Of a DNA stretch of 64,000 bases, positions 1-8,877 are shown piece by piece. Numbering within the stretch: the stretch's first letter is position 1; the number at the start of each line of letters is the position of its first letter. Under the pieces are notes generated by a model. It was not told the origin of the DNA and searched no databases. It saw only the letters and a program-made list of their open reading frames with translations. Source of the stretch: JAUZRW01 sp964549915 (GTDB lineage: Bacteria; Chloroflexota; Anaerolineae; Aggregatilineales; Phototrophicaceae); contig CAZJWX010000003.1 of the NCBI GenBank assembly GCA_964549915.1, positions 62,001-126,000 on the forward strand, in the 5' to 3' direction. The position numbers were made by a program, and so were the translations under genes.

Positions 1-166
1 TCAGAAAGCGCTCATCCGGGTGCAGCCCCGCGAAGTCATCCCAGTTCAAGCTCATGAAGCGGAAGGAACCACCCACCAGCACAATCGCCAGCAAGAGCAG
101 CGCAGTCAGTGCCGGGTGCAGCGGACGTTTTACGTTGTGTGTTGTGGCGGGCGCTGTTTCGCTCAT
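1..166 (-). CDS. GT-C/GT39-like membrane glycosyltransferase, N-terminal fragment (cut by window edge)
   Basis: Only the first 55 codons are present; the rest lies beyond base 1. The fragment has a short polar N-terminus, one hydrophobic helix (about residues 17-33) and then an acidic lumenal start ending HPDERF. That layout, one helix followed by a D/E-containing first loop, is usual in GT39/ArnT-type lipid-linked sugar transferases, where the acidic residue is catalytic. An AAGGA ribosome site lies 6 bases before this ATG; an in-frame ATG at 185-187 also has AGGGA upstream and is a real alternative. The gene follows another GT-C gene by 56 bases, so it is probably the last known member of the leftward operon that starts at 5012. 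Confidence 0.7.
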   Translation of the reverse strand, partial: MSETAPATTHNVKRPLHPALTALLLLAIVLVGGSFRFMSLNWDDFAGLHPDERFL

Positions 167-222
167 CCCGTTTCCTTCGAAACTCATCGCAGTCCCTTAT
201 ACACACCTCGGCGGTTGTTTCC

Positions 223-2988
223 TCAACCCGAATCAGGCAGGTGCTCTTCAAGCCATTCCTGGAAAGCTTCCGCTCCCAGCGCCGGAACACGGTAAATCAT
301 AAAATTGTTGTCATTCGGCGGATACGTGAAAACTTCTTGCGCGTACCCTTCCGGGAACAATTCCTGCAGATACGCGCCCGTTTCGTCATCATCGGGCGAA
401 TAGAAGAACAGCAAATCGCGATCCGGATAAAACTGGAAGCGATCCCCGCGCAGCGATCCAGCTTCCAGGAAGTAAGGAATCTCATCCCGCGATACGATCC
501 CGTTGGGCCACTGCGTCTCCAATCCCGCCGCCAGACCAATGGCGCGGTGGCTCCACCAGTGTGGATAGCCGACCATGAAGGCATTGCCCCAGGCCCCGCC
601 GCTGAGGACGAATCCCTGCAAATAAGTACCGGGTTCGCTGTATGGGTCGAACGACTCAGCATAGATCGGCGGATAGACCTCGAAGTAGGTGTATGTATTG
701 GCATTGTAGGCGGGCAAGAGAAACAAACCCGCGACCACCGCCCCCGCTGTCCAACCGCGCCAGCCCTGGAAAGCACGTACAATCTGCTCCACGAAGACCG
801 CCAGGGGCAGCGCTGCCAGCCAATACACCAGGGGAATCGCCCCACTGGTACGGGTGTGGCTGGGATTCTCGATGGGAAACGCAATCGAAAGCGCCGATGG
901 CAGCAGCATAATGAAGATGACGACCGGAACCAGACCGATGATGGGATCACGGGTGCGCACGAAGAAGACTCCCCAGGCCGCAACCCCCAGGATCAACAAA
1001 GCTCCCGTGACGGTATCCAGCGCAGGTTGATTGGGTACGCCGCTGATCGCCGCGACATCGCCCTTCCAGTGGAACATCAACAGCACATTGCGCACGTTGC
1101 TGACCAGGACGGGAATATTCTCGCGGAAGGCCAGCCAGCGCTCTTCCAGGGACGCATCGCGAATGGTGATCGTGCCATCATCCGCAACTTCCTGAATGAC
1201 ATCGTCGCCCAACAAGCGCCCTGCCGCACGCCGCCAGAACAAATCCGGGTTCTCAACCGAATAATGGAACATCGGAATGAAGATCACGAACGAGATCAAC
1301 ACCAGCGTACCCAGATTGACGACATATTTCAGGCGTTCGTGCCAGTTCCTGGCTACGAAATAAATCGCTACCGCAACCGCGACCACAATCACGACCGGGA
1401 GCATGCGCACGGCCTGGTACATATAAAGGCCGAATCCCAGCACCAACCCCGCCATGATGAAATCCGAGCGACGATTATAGCGAATCGCACGCGACAGGAA
1501 GATGACTTCCAGCGCGACGAAAAGCGGCGTCAGCGGAATACGCAACCCCTGTCGTGTGATGGCCACGTGCCAGTAACTCACCGCCAGGAGAGCCGCCGCC
1601 AGCAGGCCAACCAGCAATCGTCGGCGGCGCGGTTGACCATCCAGCAGGACATAGCCCATCCAGAAGACAGCCGGAATCGTCAGCAAGCTCTCGACCGCTG
1701 CCACCACCTTGATTGTGAAGTAGTCGATGCCCAAACCCGGGAGATAGGAAGACATCGCAATCGCATACATCTGGAAGGGTTCGCGTCCGCCGTTGTTGGC
1801 GAAGAAAATATTCCGCGCCCCATCGCGCACCCGCCCCGCATCCAGGATTTTCTCGACATGATCGTCCGTCATCTCTCGCGGATGCTCCGCAAGGCGATCG
1901 AAGCGAAAGGCCGCCGCGAAAGCCATAATCAGCAGAAGCACCGCAATCACGCTGATTGCCTCGCGACCCAGTTTGAAGCGCCGCATCCCGTCGATGCGAT
2001 CAACCAACCAGGACGCCATATCCCAGCGCGGGGCAACCGCCAGCACCCAGAAGAGGATGCTCAGCAGCCACAGGTAGAACGTCGGTGTGCTGAAGGTATT
2101 GCCCGCCGTCCCCAGCCACACCAGAACGCTCGAAACGACCCCACCGAGCAAAAACACGAAACGCAGCAGCAGCGCACGATCGCTCCAGGCAGTGATCTCC
2201 ACCGTTTCAATGGATTCTTCAGCTTTCGGCTTGCGTGCATCCGGGTCAAGCCATCCGGGGATCAAACCAGGGTTGCGCTTCGCCATCATGCGCAGGACGA
2301 ATCGCACCATATCCAGCGCACCCCACAGCACGACCCCGGCCAGCAAATAGCGTGCTGCCGGCGTCACCAGATCCAGCACTTGCGCGACAGGCGCAGTCGT
2401 CGCCTGCCAGAATGCGCGCAATCCCAGGAAAATCAGCACACCCGGGATTAGCCGCAGCCCCAGCCAGACCCAATCCGCCGCTGTACGTTCCTGGAACCAG
2501 CGCCGCTCCGCCTGCCAATTGCCTTCAATTTCGGCGAAGAGCCATACACCCAGTGCCGCAATGAAGAGCGGCGCACCTACTGCCAACTCCGCGTCTTCGC
2601 TGCGCCGTGCAAACGGTTCGGCGGCCAGCGTCATTGTCCCCGCCAGCGCCAGCAAAAAGGCGATGAATTGCGCCAGAAAGCGGATCAATTGGGTATCGCG
2701 CAATCGGTTCGGCAACTGTCCCAGGTTGAGCCAATCCAGCAAGGATTTTCTGAGCGATGTGCTATCCTCTGGCGACACAGTGAGAAAGCGAGAACGATCC
2801 TCAGATTCAGCCCGCGGACGCAGGACGGCCCAGAACGCCTCACCCGTTTCCAGCGGACGGCGCAGGAAATGCCCCAGGAGTTCCGCCAGCGTCATATCTT
2901 GCACATCACGCTGCACAGGTACTGCATCCAGGCGCTCAGGCAGCGTAGTTTCTGGCGTTTCTGAAGTCGGCTCGTTGTACTCAGGCAT
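223..2988 (-). CDS. Large GT39-like integral membrane glycosyltransferase (921 aa)
   Basis: This is a polytopic membrane protein with an N-terminal half of about six helices (residues 100-350), then a second block that looks like an ArnT/PMT catalytic module. After one helix comes an acidic loop (DDHVEK, then NNGGREPFQMY), followed by about ten helices and a soluble tail. GT-C proteins of this type move sugars from polyprenyl-phosphate donors on the outer face of the membrane; donor and acceptor cannot be told from sequence. The start ATG overlaps the stop of the methyltransferase upstream by 8 bases, so the two are probably translationally coupled. The N-terminal helical domain ahead of the catalytic module is longer than in ArnT (about 550 aa). 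Function within the family is inferred. Confidence 0.8.
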   Translation of the reverse strand: MPEYNEPTSETPETTLPERLDAVPVQRDVQDMTLAELLGHFLRRPLETGEAFWAVLRPRAESEDRSRFLTVSPEDSTSLRKSLLDWLNLGQLPNRLRDTQLIRFLAQFIAFLLALAGTMTLAAEPFARRSEDAELAVGAPLFIAALGVWLFAEIEGNWQAERRWFQERTAADWVWLGLRLIPGVLIFLGLRAFWQATTAPVAQVLDLVTPAARYLLAGVVLWGALDMVRFVLRMMAKRNPGLIPGWLDPDARKPKAEESIETVEITAWSDRALLLRFVFLLGGVVSSVLVWLGTAGNTFSTPTFYLWLLSILFWVLAVAPRWDMASWLVDRIDGMRRFKLGREAISVIAVLLLIMAFAAAFRFDRLAEHPREMTDDHVEKILDAGRVRDGARNIFFANNGGREPFQMYAIAMSSYLPGLGIDYFTIKVVAAVESLLTIPAVFWMGYVLLDGQPRRRRLLVGLLAAALLAVSYWHVAITRQGLRIPLTPLFVALEVIFLSRAIRYNRRSDFIMAGLVLGFGLYMYQAVRMLPVVIVVAVAVAIYFVARNWHERLKYVVNLGTLVLISFVIFIPMFHYSVENPDLFWRRAAGRLLGDDVIQEVADDGTITIRDASLEERWLAFRENIPVLVSNVRNVLLMFHWKGDVAAISGVPNQPALDTVTGALLILGVAAWGVFFVRTRDPIIGLVPVVIFIMLLPSALSIAFPIENPSHTRTSGAIPLVYWLAALPLAVFVEQIVRAFQGWRGWTAGAVVAGLFLLPAYNANTYTYFEVYPPIYAESFDPYSEPGTYLQGFVLSGGAWGNAFMVGYPHWWSHRAIGLAAGLETQWPNGIVSRDEIPYFLEAGSLRGDRFQFYPDRDLLFFYSPDDDETGAYLQELFPEGYAQEVFTYPPNDNNFMIYRVPALGAEAFQEWLEEHLPDSG

Positions 2989-3829
2989 CCGGCTTGCGCC
3001 CCTTGATGGCGAGATTCACGGTCGATCGTCCGTCAGGCTCGTTGATTGTATTGTTGCGGTCAAAATAGTTGAAGACTCGCAATCCCAGGTTGATCGGATT
3101 CAACAAACTGCCATCATTTTCGTCGAAGGTGATGCGGTTGGCAGCTTTTGCCATATTGCCCGGCAGCGCACCGGACTCCAGCAGCGGCTTGCCCAATCCA
3201 TAGACGATATTGTGGATGAAGGGAAAGGAGTCGTGCGTGAACGAACGCTCCTCTTCGACGATGAACCCCGCCAACTCCACGCTGGTGCGCAACTCAGGCT
3301 GGGTGTAAAGGCGCACGTGATTCGCCCAAATTCCGGCCAGTGGCCCATGCTGGATATGCGTCCCGAAGAGAGTCTCCAGCGTCTTGTTGATAGGATCCCA
3401 CCAGAAGGGATAATTGGCGTGTGGCACCGTGATCGCCACAATCCCCCCCGGCTTCAGCACGCGATACGTTTCGCGCAGCCCGGCCACATCGTCATCAACA
3501 TGCTCCAGGATCTCCGAGAGGATCACTGCATCGAAAGTGTTGTCCGCGTATGGAAGATGATAGAGATTGGCATTGTGCAGCGGGATGCTGAGATGCCCGA
3601 CATTCTCGTGCGCCTTGCGTATGATTGGCCAATCCAGTTCTGCGCCGACGATGGTGCAGTTGCTCACATAGCGGAACATATTCAAGTAGAATCCGCGTCC
3701 ACAGGGCATATCCAGGATGATCTTTTCATCCGTCGGTTGCACCCACTCAAAGATGGTTTGCGCACGCTTCTTGAAGGCCATGTCGGCTTCGTTGCGTGTC
3801 ATGTGTTGAATGGTTTGCAATTCAACCAT
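2981..3829 (-). CDS. Class I SAM-dependent methyltransferase (282 aa)
   Basis: A Rossmann-type methyltransferase of the Methyltransf_11/UbiE-like group. Motif I is at residues 40-49 (DMPCGRGFYL), followed by an acidic residue at the end of strand 2 (VGAELD), the DAVILSEILEHV motif and LKPGG. I place the start at the ATG that overlaps the GT4 stop by 8 bases; an in-frame upstream start would run deep into that gene. It lies between a GT4 glycosyltransferase and a GT-C protein with overlaps on both sides, so it probably methylates a glycan or lipid-linked sugar made by the operon. The substrate is not shown by the sequence. Confidence 0.85.
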   Translation of the reverse strand: MVELQTIQHMTRNEADMAFKKRAQTIFEWVQPTDEKIILDMPCGRGFYLNMFRYVSNCTIVGAELDWPIIRKAHENVGHLSIPLHNANLYHLPYADNTFDAVILSEILEHVDDDVAGLRETYRVLKPGGIVAITVPHANYPFWWDPINKTLETLFGTHIQHGPLAGIWANHVRLYTQPELRTSVELAGFIVEEERSFTHDSFPFIHNIVYGLGKPLLESGALPGNMAKAANRITFDENDGSLLNPINLGLRVFNYFDRNNTINEPDGRSTVNLAIKGRKPDA

Positions 3830-5012
3830 GTTTCGGTGGCCTCGCGTGTTCCAGGAAAATGGCTTCATACCGATCTGCGGTCTCCTCAAAGGAGAACATT
3901 TTCTCGATGGTCTCTCGTGGGCAGTCGTATTTTTCCGGTTCACGCAGAATATCGACCACGGCCTGCCCTATCGACTCCGGGTTGCCCGGCTCTGCCAATA
4001 AGCCCATCCCGGTCTTCTGGACAGGAACGCGCCCACCGGGGATATTGGTCATCACCATCGGCGTGCCGCAGAGCATTGCCTCGACCTGCGCCAGCGCGAA
4101 GCACTCGGTATCGCTGGGCAAAACCACGACATCACAGGCGGCGTAAAAATCTGCCAATTGCTGGCGATCTTTGATGAGACCGAGGAAGATCAGTTGATCA
4201 CGGTATTTCTCGACGAGGTGTTGGTTGCGCTCCCAGGTATCTTCATAGGGGATGTCGTACTCTCCGGCAAAGACCACTCGCGCATTGGGGTAATGTTGAT
4301 TGATGGTATCCAGCGAGCGCAGGAGCAAATCAGGGCGCTTCTCCTCGACGAAGCGATGGCTGTAGCCAATGATGGGGCCATCTTCATGCTGCCACTGCCG
4401 ACGAAGTTCCGCCGCGTGTTCCTGGTTTGGATGCGGAATCTTGATGGGCGGATAATTGACAACCACTTTGTCCATGAAAGGCTGCAAATAGTAGGAGTGA
4501 TTGGCGTAATCCTGGCTGTAGGCGATCAACTGCGCTGCATGTCGCGCCATGAACTTGTAGAGCAAGAACATTGTTCCCTGGATGAAGCGGTTCATCAAGC
4601 CTTCCGGGAGTACGAGATCGCCATGATGAGTCGCTACCACGTTGACCCCTGCCAACCGCGCAATCAAGCTGACCAGAGCCGTTTCCATCATAGGGGTGTG
4701 AATGCTGACGATATCCGCATTGCGCATGGCAAAGTAGGCCGCCCAGGGATAAGCGGGCATCACCATACCGCGACTGATCTTGATCGGTGCCCAGAGGCGG
4801 ATCACGCGCACACCGTTGTGCATGTCTTCGTCGCGTGGCAGGTCGTTGCTGTAGCGCGCGGTCAGGACGGTGACTTCATGCCCGCGCCGCACCAGTTCCT
4901 CCGCGATTTGCTGCACATGGATGGTCAACCCGGTGCGATGCGGGAAGTAGTACAGCAAGCAAATCAAGATTCGAAGTTTGCGCCCCGGTTCGGGCGTCCC
5001 GTGTTGGATCAT
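3822..5012 (-). CDS. GT4-family glycosyltransferase (396 aa)
   Basis: A cytosolic GT-B fold retaining glycosyltransferase. The N-terminal domain begins with a GT4-type acceptor loop (LLYYFPHRTGLTIHVQQ, about 19-35). The C-terminal domain has GYSHRFVEEKRPDLL (216-230) and the family EX7E element, E303 and E311, in ECFALAQVE, which binds the nucleotide-sugar. The length is normal for GT4. It heads the leftward operon ending at the window edge. An extended -10 promoter lies about 110 bases upstream. Probable role: adding a hexose to a membrane lipid or glycan; donor and acceptor unknown. Confidence 0.9.
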   Translation of the reverse strand: MIQHGTPEPGRKLRILICLLYYFPHRTGLTIHVQQIAEELVRRGHEVTVLTARYSNDLPRDEDMHNGVRVIRLWAPIKISRGMVMPAYPWAAYFAMRNADIVSIHTPMMETALVSLIARLAGVNVVATHHGDLVLPEGLMNRFIQGTMFLLYKFMARHAAQLIAYSQDYANHSYYLQPFMDKVVVNYPPIKIPHPNQEHAAELRRQWQHEDGPIIGYSHRFVEEKRPDLLLRSLDTINQHYPNARVVFAGEYDIPYEDTWERNQHLVEKYRDQLIFLGLIKDRQQLADFYAACDVVVLPSDTECFALAQVEAMLCGTPMVMTNIPGGRVPVQKTGMGLLAEPGNPESIGQAVVDILREPEKYDCPRETIEKMFSFEETADRYEAIFLEHARPPKHG

Positions 5013-5118
5013 CGCGAATCGTTCCTCAATCGATCAAAAGCGCAGATACGCCTGGTACAGAGTGTCATTCCGTATCCGATACTGCGCTCAATTGTCAGCA
5101 AGTCTGGTGAAGCGTACA

Positions 5119-5127
5119 GTATAGCAG
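5119..5127 (-). promoter_or_regulatory. Extended -10 promoter for the GT4 operon
   Basis: On the minus strand TGCTATACT reads as an extended -10 (TGn plus TATACT). No good -35 is seen at 16-18 bases. It lies about 107 bases before the GT4 start. Apart from this and the tRNA promoter, I see no gene in the 304-base gap 5013-5316. Confidence 0.45.
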
Positions 5128-5276
5128 AGAATGGCTGCACATACTGCGGTGCAAAGTGCGTAATCCCACTGCCGAAATAGACGTTCCGTTCATGGCGAAC
5201 GTTCCAAACTGTGTTCTTGAATACACAGATAACGCCGAATTTCCTCACAAACAGAGGCCGAAGCCGCCACTCACAC

Positions 5277-5304
5277 TTGACTTATCAACGAATTCTGCTA
5301 TGTT
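5277..5304 (+). promoter_or_regulatory. Promoter of tRNA-Gly
   Basis: TTGACT (5277-5282), 16-base spacer, then TATGTT (5299-5304) preceded by TGC, an extended -10. Predicted transcription start near 5311, six bases before the mature tRNA 5' end. Confidence 0.7.
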
Positions 5305-5316
5305 AATCGACACTTT

Positions 5317-5388
5317 GCGAGTGTAGTTCAGTGGTAGAACGTCAGCTTCCCAAGCTGAATGTCACGGGTTCGAGTCCCGTCACTCGCT
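5317..5388 (+). tRNA. tRNA-Gly (anticodon CCC)
   Basis: The acceptor arms GCGAGTG and CACTCGC pair over 7 bases. The anticodon stem TCAGC/GCTGA encloses the 7-base loop TTCCCAA, giving anticodon CCC at 5349-5351. The T arm has the standard GGGTTCGAGTCCC. CCA is not encoded directly after the discriminator base. A promoter sits just upstream and a terminator hairpin just downstream, so it is a single-gene transcription unit reading GGG glycine codons. Confidence 0.96.
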
Positions 5389-5392
5389 CACC

Positions 5393-5423
5393 AATGCTCA
5401 CCGACGAAACGTGAGCATTTTTG
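5393..5423 (+). terminator. Intrinsic terminator after tRNA-Gly
   Basis: A 9-base-pair stem AATGCTCAC/GTGAGCATT with a 9-base loop is followed by TTT. It begins five bases after the tRNA. Confidence 0.85.
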
Positions 5424-5438
5424 TTTGGCGTGCTGGCA

Positions 5439-5467
5439 TTGACGGATGTCTGGTGCCTCTGTACCAT
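5439..5467 (+). promoter_or_regulatory. Promoter of the L25 gene
   Basis: TTGACG (5439-5444), 17-base spacer, TACCAT (5462-5467). Predicted start near 5474, leaving a leader of about 64 bases before the GTG start. Confidence 0.6.
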
Positions 5468-5495
5468 AAACGGGTTCAAATTCAGCATAGAGAGT

Positions 5496-5520
5496 CCCGC
5501 GCCGATGAGCTGCGGGTTTT
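5496..5520 (+). promoter_or_regulatory. Terminator-like hairpin in the L25 leader
   Basis: CCCGC (5496-5500) pairs with GCGGG (5512-5516) and is followed by TTTT, directly ahead of the AAGGAG ribosome site at 5524. It lies between the promoter and the start codon, so it could attenuate transcription, or be a ribosomal-protein autoregulatory site. The 5-pair stem is short. Confidence 0.35.
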
Positions 5521-5537
5521 GGCAAGGAGCTTAAGAC

Positions 5538-6197
5538 GTGGCTAAATTTGCAATTACTGCCGAAAAGCGCACTGTCATCGGCAAAAAGGTAGGACAGCTT
5601 CGCCGCCAGGGTTGGATTCCAGCGACGATTTACGGGCCGAGCATCGAGGCCGTGACTGTGCAGTTCCCGTACCGGGAATTGGAAAAGCTGCTGCTGCAAG
5701 CGGGCGGCACTAACCTGATCGATATCACAATCGACGGAGGCGAGACCTACCCCGTGCTCGCACGCGAAGTGCAGCGCGATGTGATCCGCCGCGATATCCT
5801 GCATGTCGATTTCCTGGCTGTGGATGTCAACAAGAGAATTCGTGCCGAGGTGCCGGTGGTCTACGAAGGAACCAGCCCGCTGGTCGCTTCGCGTAAGGGC
5901 ATCATGCTGACTGGCCCCAACACACTGACGATGGAGATGCTCCCCGGCAAGCTCAAAGATCGCTACATCCTTGATGTCAGCATTCTGGATGAACTCGGCG
6001 CAACCATCAACGTGAAGGATCTGCCGCCGGAAGAAGGTGTCACGATCATCAATGACCCGGAAGAAATGCTGGCGCGTATCGTGCAGCCTGCTTCGGCTCG
6101 CGCGCTGGAACGTGCCGCTGCGCTCACGGCAGCCGGTGAAGAAGGCGCTGAAGGCGAAGAAGAGGCTGAAGCCGAAGCTGAGGGGGCAGCCGAATAA
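5538..6197 (+). CDS. rplY: 50S ribosomal protein L25, CTC (two-domain) form
   Basis: This protein binds 5S rRNA in the large subunit. The 219 residues show the long CTC/TL5 architecture: the N-terminal L25 domain (residues 1-92, with GKKVGQLRRQGWIPATIYG near 15-33), the C-terminal TL5 beta domain (95-190, with EGVTIINDPEEMLARI), then an Ala/Glu tail of about 30 residues. The start is GTG, chosen because AAGGAG lies 8 bases upstream and the protein begins as its relatives do. It has its own promoter and a possible attenuator in the leader, and ends at a hairpin shared with the convergent gyrA gene. Confidence 0.95.
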   Translation: MAKFAITAEKRTVIGKKVGQLRRQGWIPATIYGPSIEAVTVQFPYRELEKLLLQAGGTNLIDITIDGGETYPVLAREVQRDVIRRDILHVDFLAVDVNKRIRAEVPVVYEGTSPLVASRKGIMLTGPNTLTMEMLPGKLKDRYILDVSILDELGATINVKDLPPEEGVTIINDPEEMLARIVQPASARALERAAALTAAGEEGAEGEEEAEAEAEGAAE

Positions 6198-6240
6198 GCA
6201 AAGCGCCCCGGAACAGCAAGGCGGCAACCAATACTACGAG

Positions 6241-6268
6241 AAAAGAGGCAGCTTGCGGGCTGCCTCTT
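6241..6268. terminator. Bidirectional terminator between rplY and gyrA
   Basis: A perfect 10-base-pair stem, AAGAGGCAGC (6243-6252) and GCTGCCTCTT (6259-6268), has a 6-base loop. The better T-run is on the minus strand (TTTT), so it suits gyrA best, but it also lies 45 bases after the L25 stop. Confidence 0.8.
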
Positions 6269-6321
6269 GACGTTCAAAATATCACACTTCAACGGGTCGA
6301 GGAGCTTGACCCTCGGAGCTT

Positions 6322-8847
6322 TCACTCTACCGCTTCATCCGTGACATGCCCGTTGTGCGAGGGCGTATCCTGCCCGACTTCCTCTGGCAAATCCTCATCG
6401 TCATCCACCAGGATCGCCAATCCTGCTACTTCATCCCCGTCGGAGAGATTCATGAGGGTGACACCCTGCGTGCTGCGGCTACTCTCGCGGATTGAGTGCA
6501 CATCGGTGCGCAGAACAATCCCTTCCCGCGAAATGAGCATGATCTGATGATCTTCGCTGACCGCGCGTGCCGAGACCAGCGGCCCGGTTTTCTCGTTGCG
6601 GGCGAGGGTGCGGGCACCACCGCCGTAACGTCCCTGCCGCGAATACTGCTCGATGGGTGTACGCTTGCCAAAACCGTTCTGCGTGACGACCAGCAGATGG
6701 GTGTGCAAATTGGGGTCAATGACATCCATACCGGCGACCTGATCATCGGACGCCAGACGGATCGCGTTGACGCCCCCGGCAGGGCGACCCATCACACGGA
6801 CATCGCTCTCGGCGAAGCGGATGCTCTGCCCCTGCTCCGTGACGAGAATGATGTCCTGGTCGCCATCAGTACACTTGACCCACCCCATCGAATCGCCTTC
6901 GTGCAGGCTCATGGCGATCAAACCGCTGGGACGTACCGCCTCAAACTCATGTAGGTGGACGCGCTTGATGCGCCCCTGGCGCGTCGCCATGATGAAGTAG
7001 GCATCTTCGCGGTCAAAATCGCTGACGGGCAAGGCCGCCGTGATGTATTCACCGGGCGAAAGGCTCAGTATCGAGTGAATCAACGTGCCTCGATTGGCTC
7101 GTCCCGTTTCTGGGACGTTGTAAGCCTTCTCCGAATATACCTTGCCCCGGTTGCTGAAGAGCAACAGCGTATCCAGACTGCTCGCTGCGAAGAGATCCCA
7201 GAGGGTATCCTCTTCCTTCGTCTGCATCCCGATGACACCTTTGCCGCCACGCTTCTGCGCACGATACATGCGAGCCGGGACGCGCTTGATGTAGCCGCGT
7301 GCCGTCAGCGAGATGACCACCTGCTCCTCGCGCACGAGATCAGCTTCGTCAAAGTCTGCATTGCCGAATTCCACCGCTGTCAGGCGATCATCGCCGTATT
7401 TCTCGGCAATTTCGCCCACATCCTGGCGGATCAGTGCCAGAATCTTCTGCGGGCTGCGCAACAGGTCTTCCAGGTAGTCGATGCGGCTCTGTACCGTATC
7501 GTATTCTTCCTGCAATTTCTGGCGTTCCAGGGCAGCCAGACGGCGAAGTTGCATATCCAGGATGGCGTTAGCCTGCAGTTCCGTCAGTTCAAAGCGCACC
7601 ATCAACTGTGCCCGTGCGGTATCCACATCCGGCGAACTGCGAATGGTGGAAATCACCAGGTCAATGTTGGAGACGGCTTTCAGCAAGCCCATCAGGATAT
7701 GTGCCCGCGCCCGCAGCTTTTCCAGCTCATACTCGCTGCGGCGGACGATGACATCGTAGCGATGCTCAATGTAGATTTGCAGCGAGCGTTTCAAGCTCAG
7801 GTTGCGTGGTTCGTTGTTGACCAGCGCCAGCATCTGAATGCTGTAGAAGGTCTGCAATTGGGTGAATTTGTAGAGCTGATTGAGCACCTTACGCGGCTGG
7901 GCGTGCTGCTTCAATTCGACGACGAGCCGCAGCCCCTCGCGGTCGCTCTCATCGCGCAAGTCCCGCACTGCATCCAGGCGACCATCGCGCACCAGGGCGA
8001 CAATGCGTTCAATGATGGCAGATTTGCTGACCTGATAGGGGATGGAGCGGAAAACGATGCGCATATTGCCCGAGCGCGTCTCTTCAATCTCCGCCGTCGA
8101 GCGAATTGCGACTCGCCCTTTGCCCGTCGCGTAGGCTTCTTTCAGGTCATCTCCGATGATGATCGTCGCACCTGTGGGAAAATCCGGCCCCTTGACGAAC
8201 TGCATTAGATCATCGACAGTGATCTCGTCAGTATTGTCGTAATTGTCGATCAGGAAGGTGATCGCATCACACAATTCGCGCAGATTATGAGGCGGAATAT
8301 TGGTCGCCATACCGACAGCAATGCCGCTGGAGCCGTTCAACAAGAGATTGGGCAGTCGTGCCGGAAGCACAGTCGGTTCCGAGGTCGAGCCATCGTAGTT
8401 CTCGGCGAAATCGACCGTCTCCATGTTGATGTCAGTCAGCAGCTCTTCAGCGATGCTGGCGAGACGCGCCTCGGTGTAGCGCATCGCGGCCTGCCCGTCG
8501 CCATCAATACTGCCGAAGTTGCCCTGCCCATCGACGAGTGGGTAGCGCAAGCTGAAGTCCTGTGCCATACGCACCATGGCGTCGTAGACGGCGCTGTCGC
8601 CATGCGGGTGATATTTACCCAGCACTTCACCGACGATGCGAGCGCTCTTCTTGTGCGCAGTGTTCGGGCGCAACCCCATGTCATACATCGCATAGAGGAT
8701 GCGTCGATGCACGGGTTTCAGGCCATCACGAGCATCCGGCAGCGCACGGCTGACAATCACGCTCATCGCGTAATCGAGGTAACTGCCGCGCATCTCCTCA
8801 TTGATGTTGATTGAACGTATGGTTCCGATATTTCCGTTTTCTTCCAT
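6322..8847 (-). CDS. gyrA: DNA gyrase subunit A
   Basis: ATP-dependent negative supercoiling of DNA; GyrA carries the DNA-cleaving tyrosine and the DNA-wrapping domain. The breakage-reunion domain spans about 1-510 and has the catalytic Tyr124 in AAMRYTEARLA. The quinolone-resistance region reads HPHGDSAVYD with Ser85 and Asp89, the usual drug-sensitive residues. The C-terminal beta-pinwheel begins with the GyrA box QKRGGKG (531-537), which separates it from ParC. An acidic tail of about 25 residues closes the 841-residue protein. GyrB is not adjacent. Start: ATG at 8847, with a strong ribosome site whose spacing depends on a hairpin (see 8853-8877). Confidence 0.98.
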   Translation of the reverse strand: MEENGNIGTIRSININEEMRGSYLDYAMSVIVSRALPDARDGLKPVHRRILYAMYDMGLRPNTAHKKSARIVGEVLGKYHPHGDSAVYDAMVRMAQDFSLRYPLVDGQGNFGSIDGDGQAAMRYTEARLASIAEELLTDINMETVDFAENYDGSTSEPTVLPARLPNLLLNGSSGIAVGMATNIPPHNLRELCDAITFLIDNYDNTDEITVDDLMQFVKGPDFPTGATIIIGDDLKEAYATGKGRVAIRSTAEIEETRSGNMRIVFRSIPYQVSKSAIIERIVALVRDGRLDAVRDLRDESDREGLRLVVELKQHAQPRKVLNQLYKFTQLQTFYSIQMLALVNNEPRNLSLKRSLQIYIEHRYDVIVRRSEYELEKLRARAHILMGLLKAVSNIDLVISTIRSSPDVDTARAQLMVRFELTELQANAILDMQLRRLAALERQKLQEEYDTVQSRIDYLEDLLRSPQKILALIRQDVGEIAEKYGDDRLTAVEFGNADFDEADLVREEQVVISLTARGYIKRVPARMYRAQKRGGKGVIGMQTKEEDTLWDLFAASSLDTLLLFSNRGKVYSEKAYNVPETGRANRGTLIHSILSLSPGEYITAALPVSDFDREDAYFIMATRQGRIKRVHLHEFEAVRPSGLIAMSLHEGDSMGWVKCTDGDQDIILVTEQGQSIRFAESDVRVMGRPAGGVNAIRLASDDQVAGMDVIDPNLHTHLLVVTQNGFGKRTPIEQYSRQGRYGGGARTLARNEKTGPLVSARAVSEDHQIMLISREGIVLRTDVHSIRESSRSTQGVTLMNLSDGDEVAGLAILVDDDEDLPEEVGQDTPSHNGHVTDEAVE

Positions 8848-8852
8848 AGGCT

Positions 8853-8877
8853 GTGCGGCTTACCGCACCTCTCCTTT
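8853..8877 (-). promoter_or_regulatory. gyrA ribosome binding site with an intervening hairpin
   Basis: On the minus strand the site AAAGGAGAGG (8877-8868) is followed by GTGCGG-TAAG-CCGCAC, a 6-base-pair hairpin (8868-8853), and then five bases and ATG. The linear gap from site to start is about 21 bases, far too long; with the stem folded it is close to the usual distance. GTG within the hairpin is followed two codons later by TAA, so it cannot be the start. Confidence 0.6.

Noticed and set aside
109..2451. A 780-codon open frame antisense to the GT39-like gene
   Set aside because: Its composition (rich in His, Gln, Arg, Asp; no domains or helices) is that of a reverse-strand shadow in a GC-rich gene; the minus-strand frame has coherent membrane helices and overlapping operon partners.
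5317..5423. Phage or island attachment site at tRNA-Gly
   Set aside because: No repeat of the tRNA 3' end was noticed in the window and the gene is followed by its own terminator and rplY.
6955..8208. A 417-codon open frame antisense to gyrA
   Set aside because: Shadow of gyrA; no ribosome site or domain.
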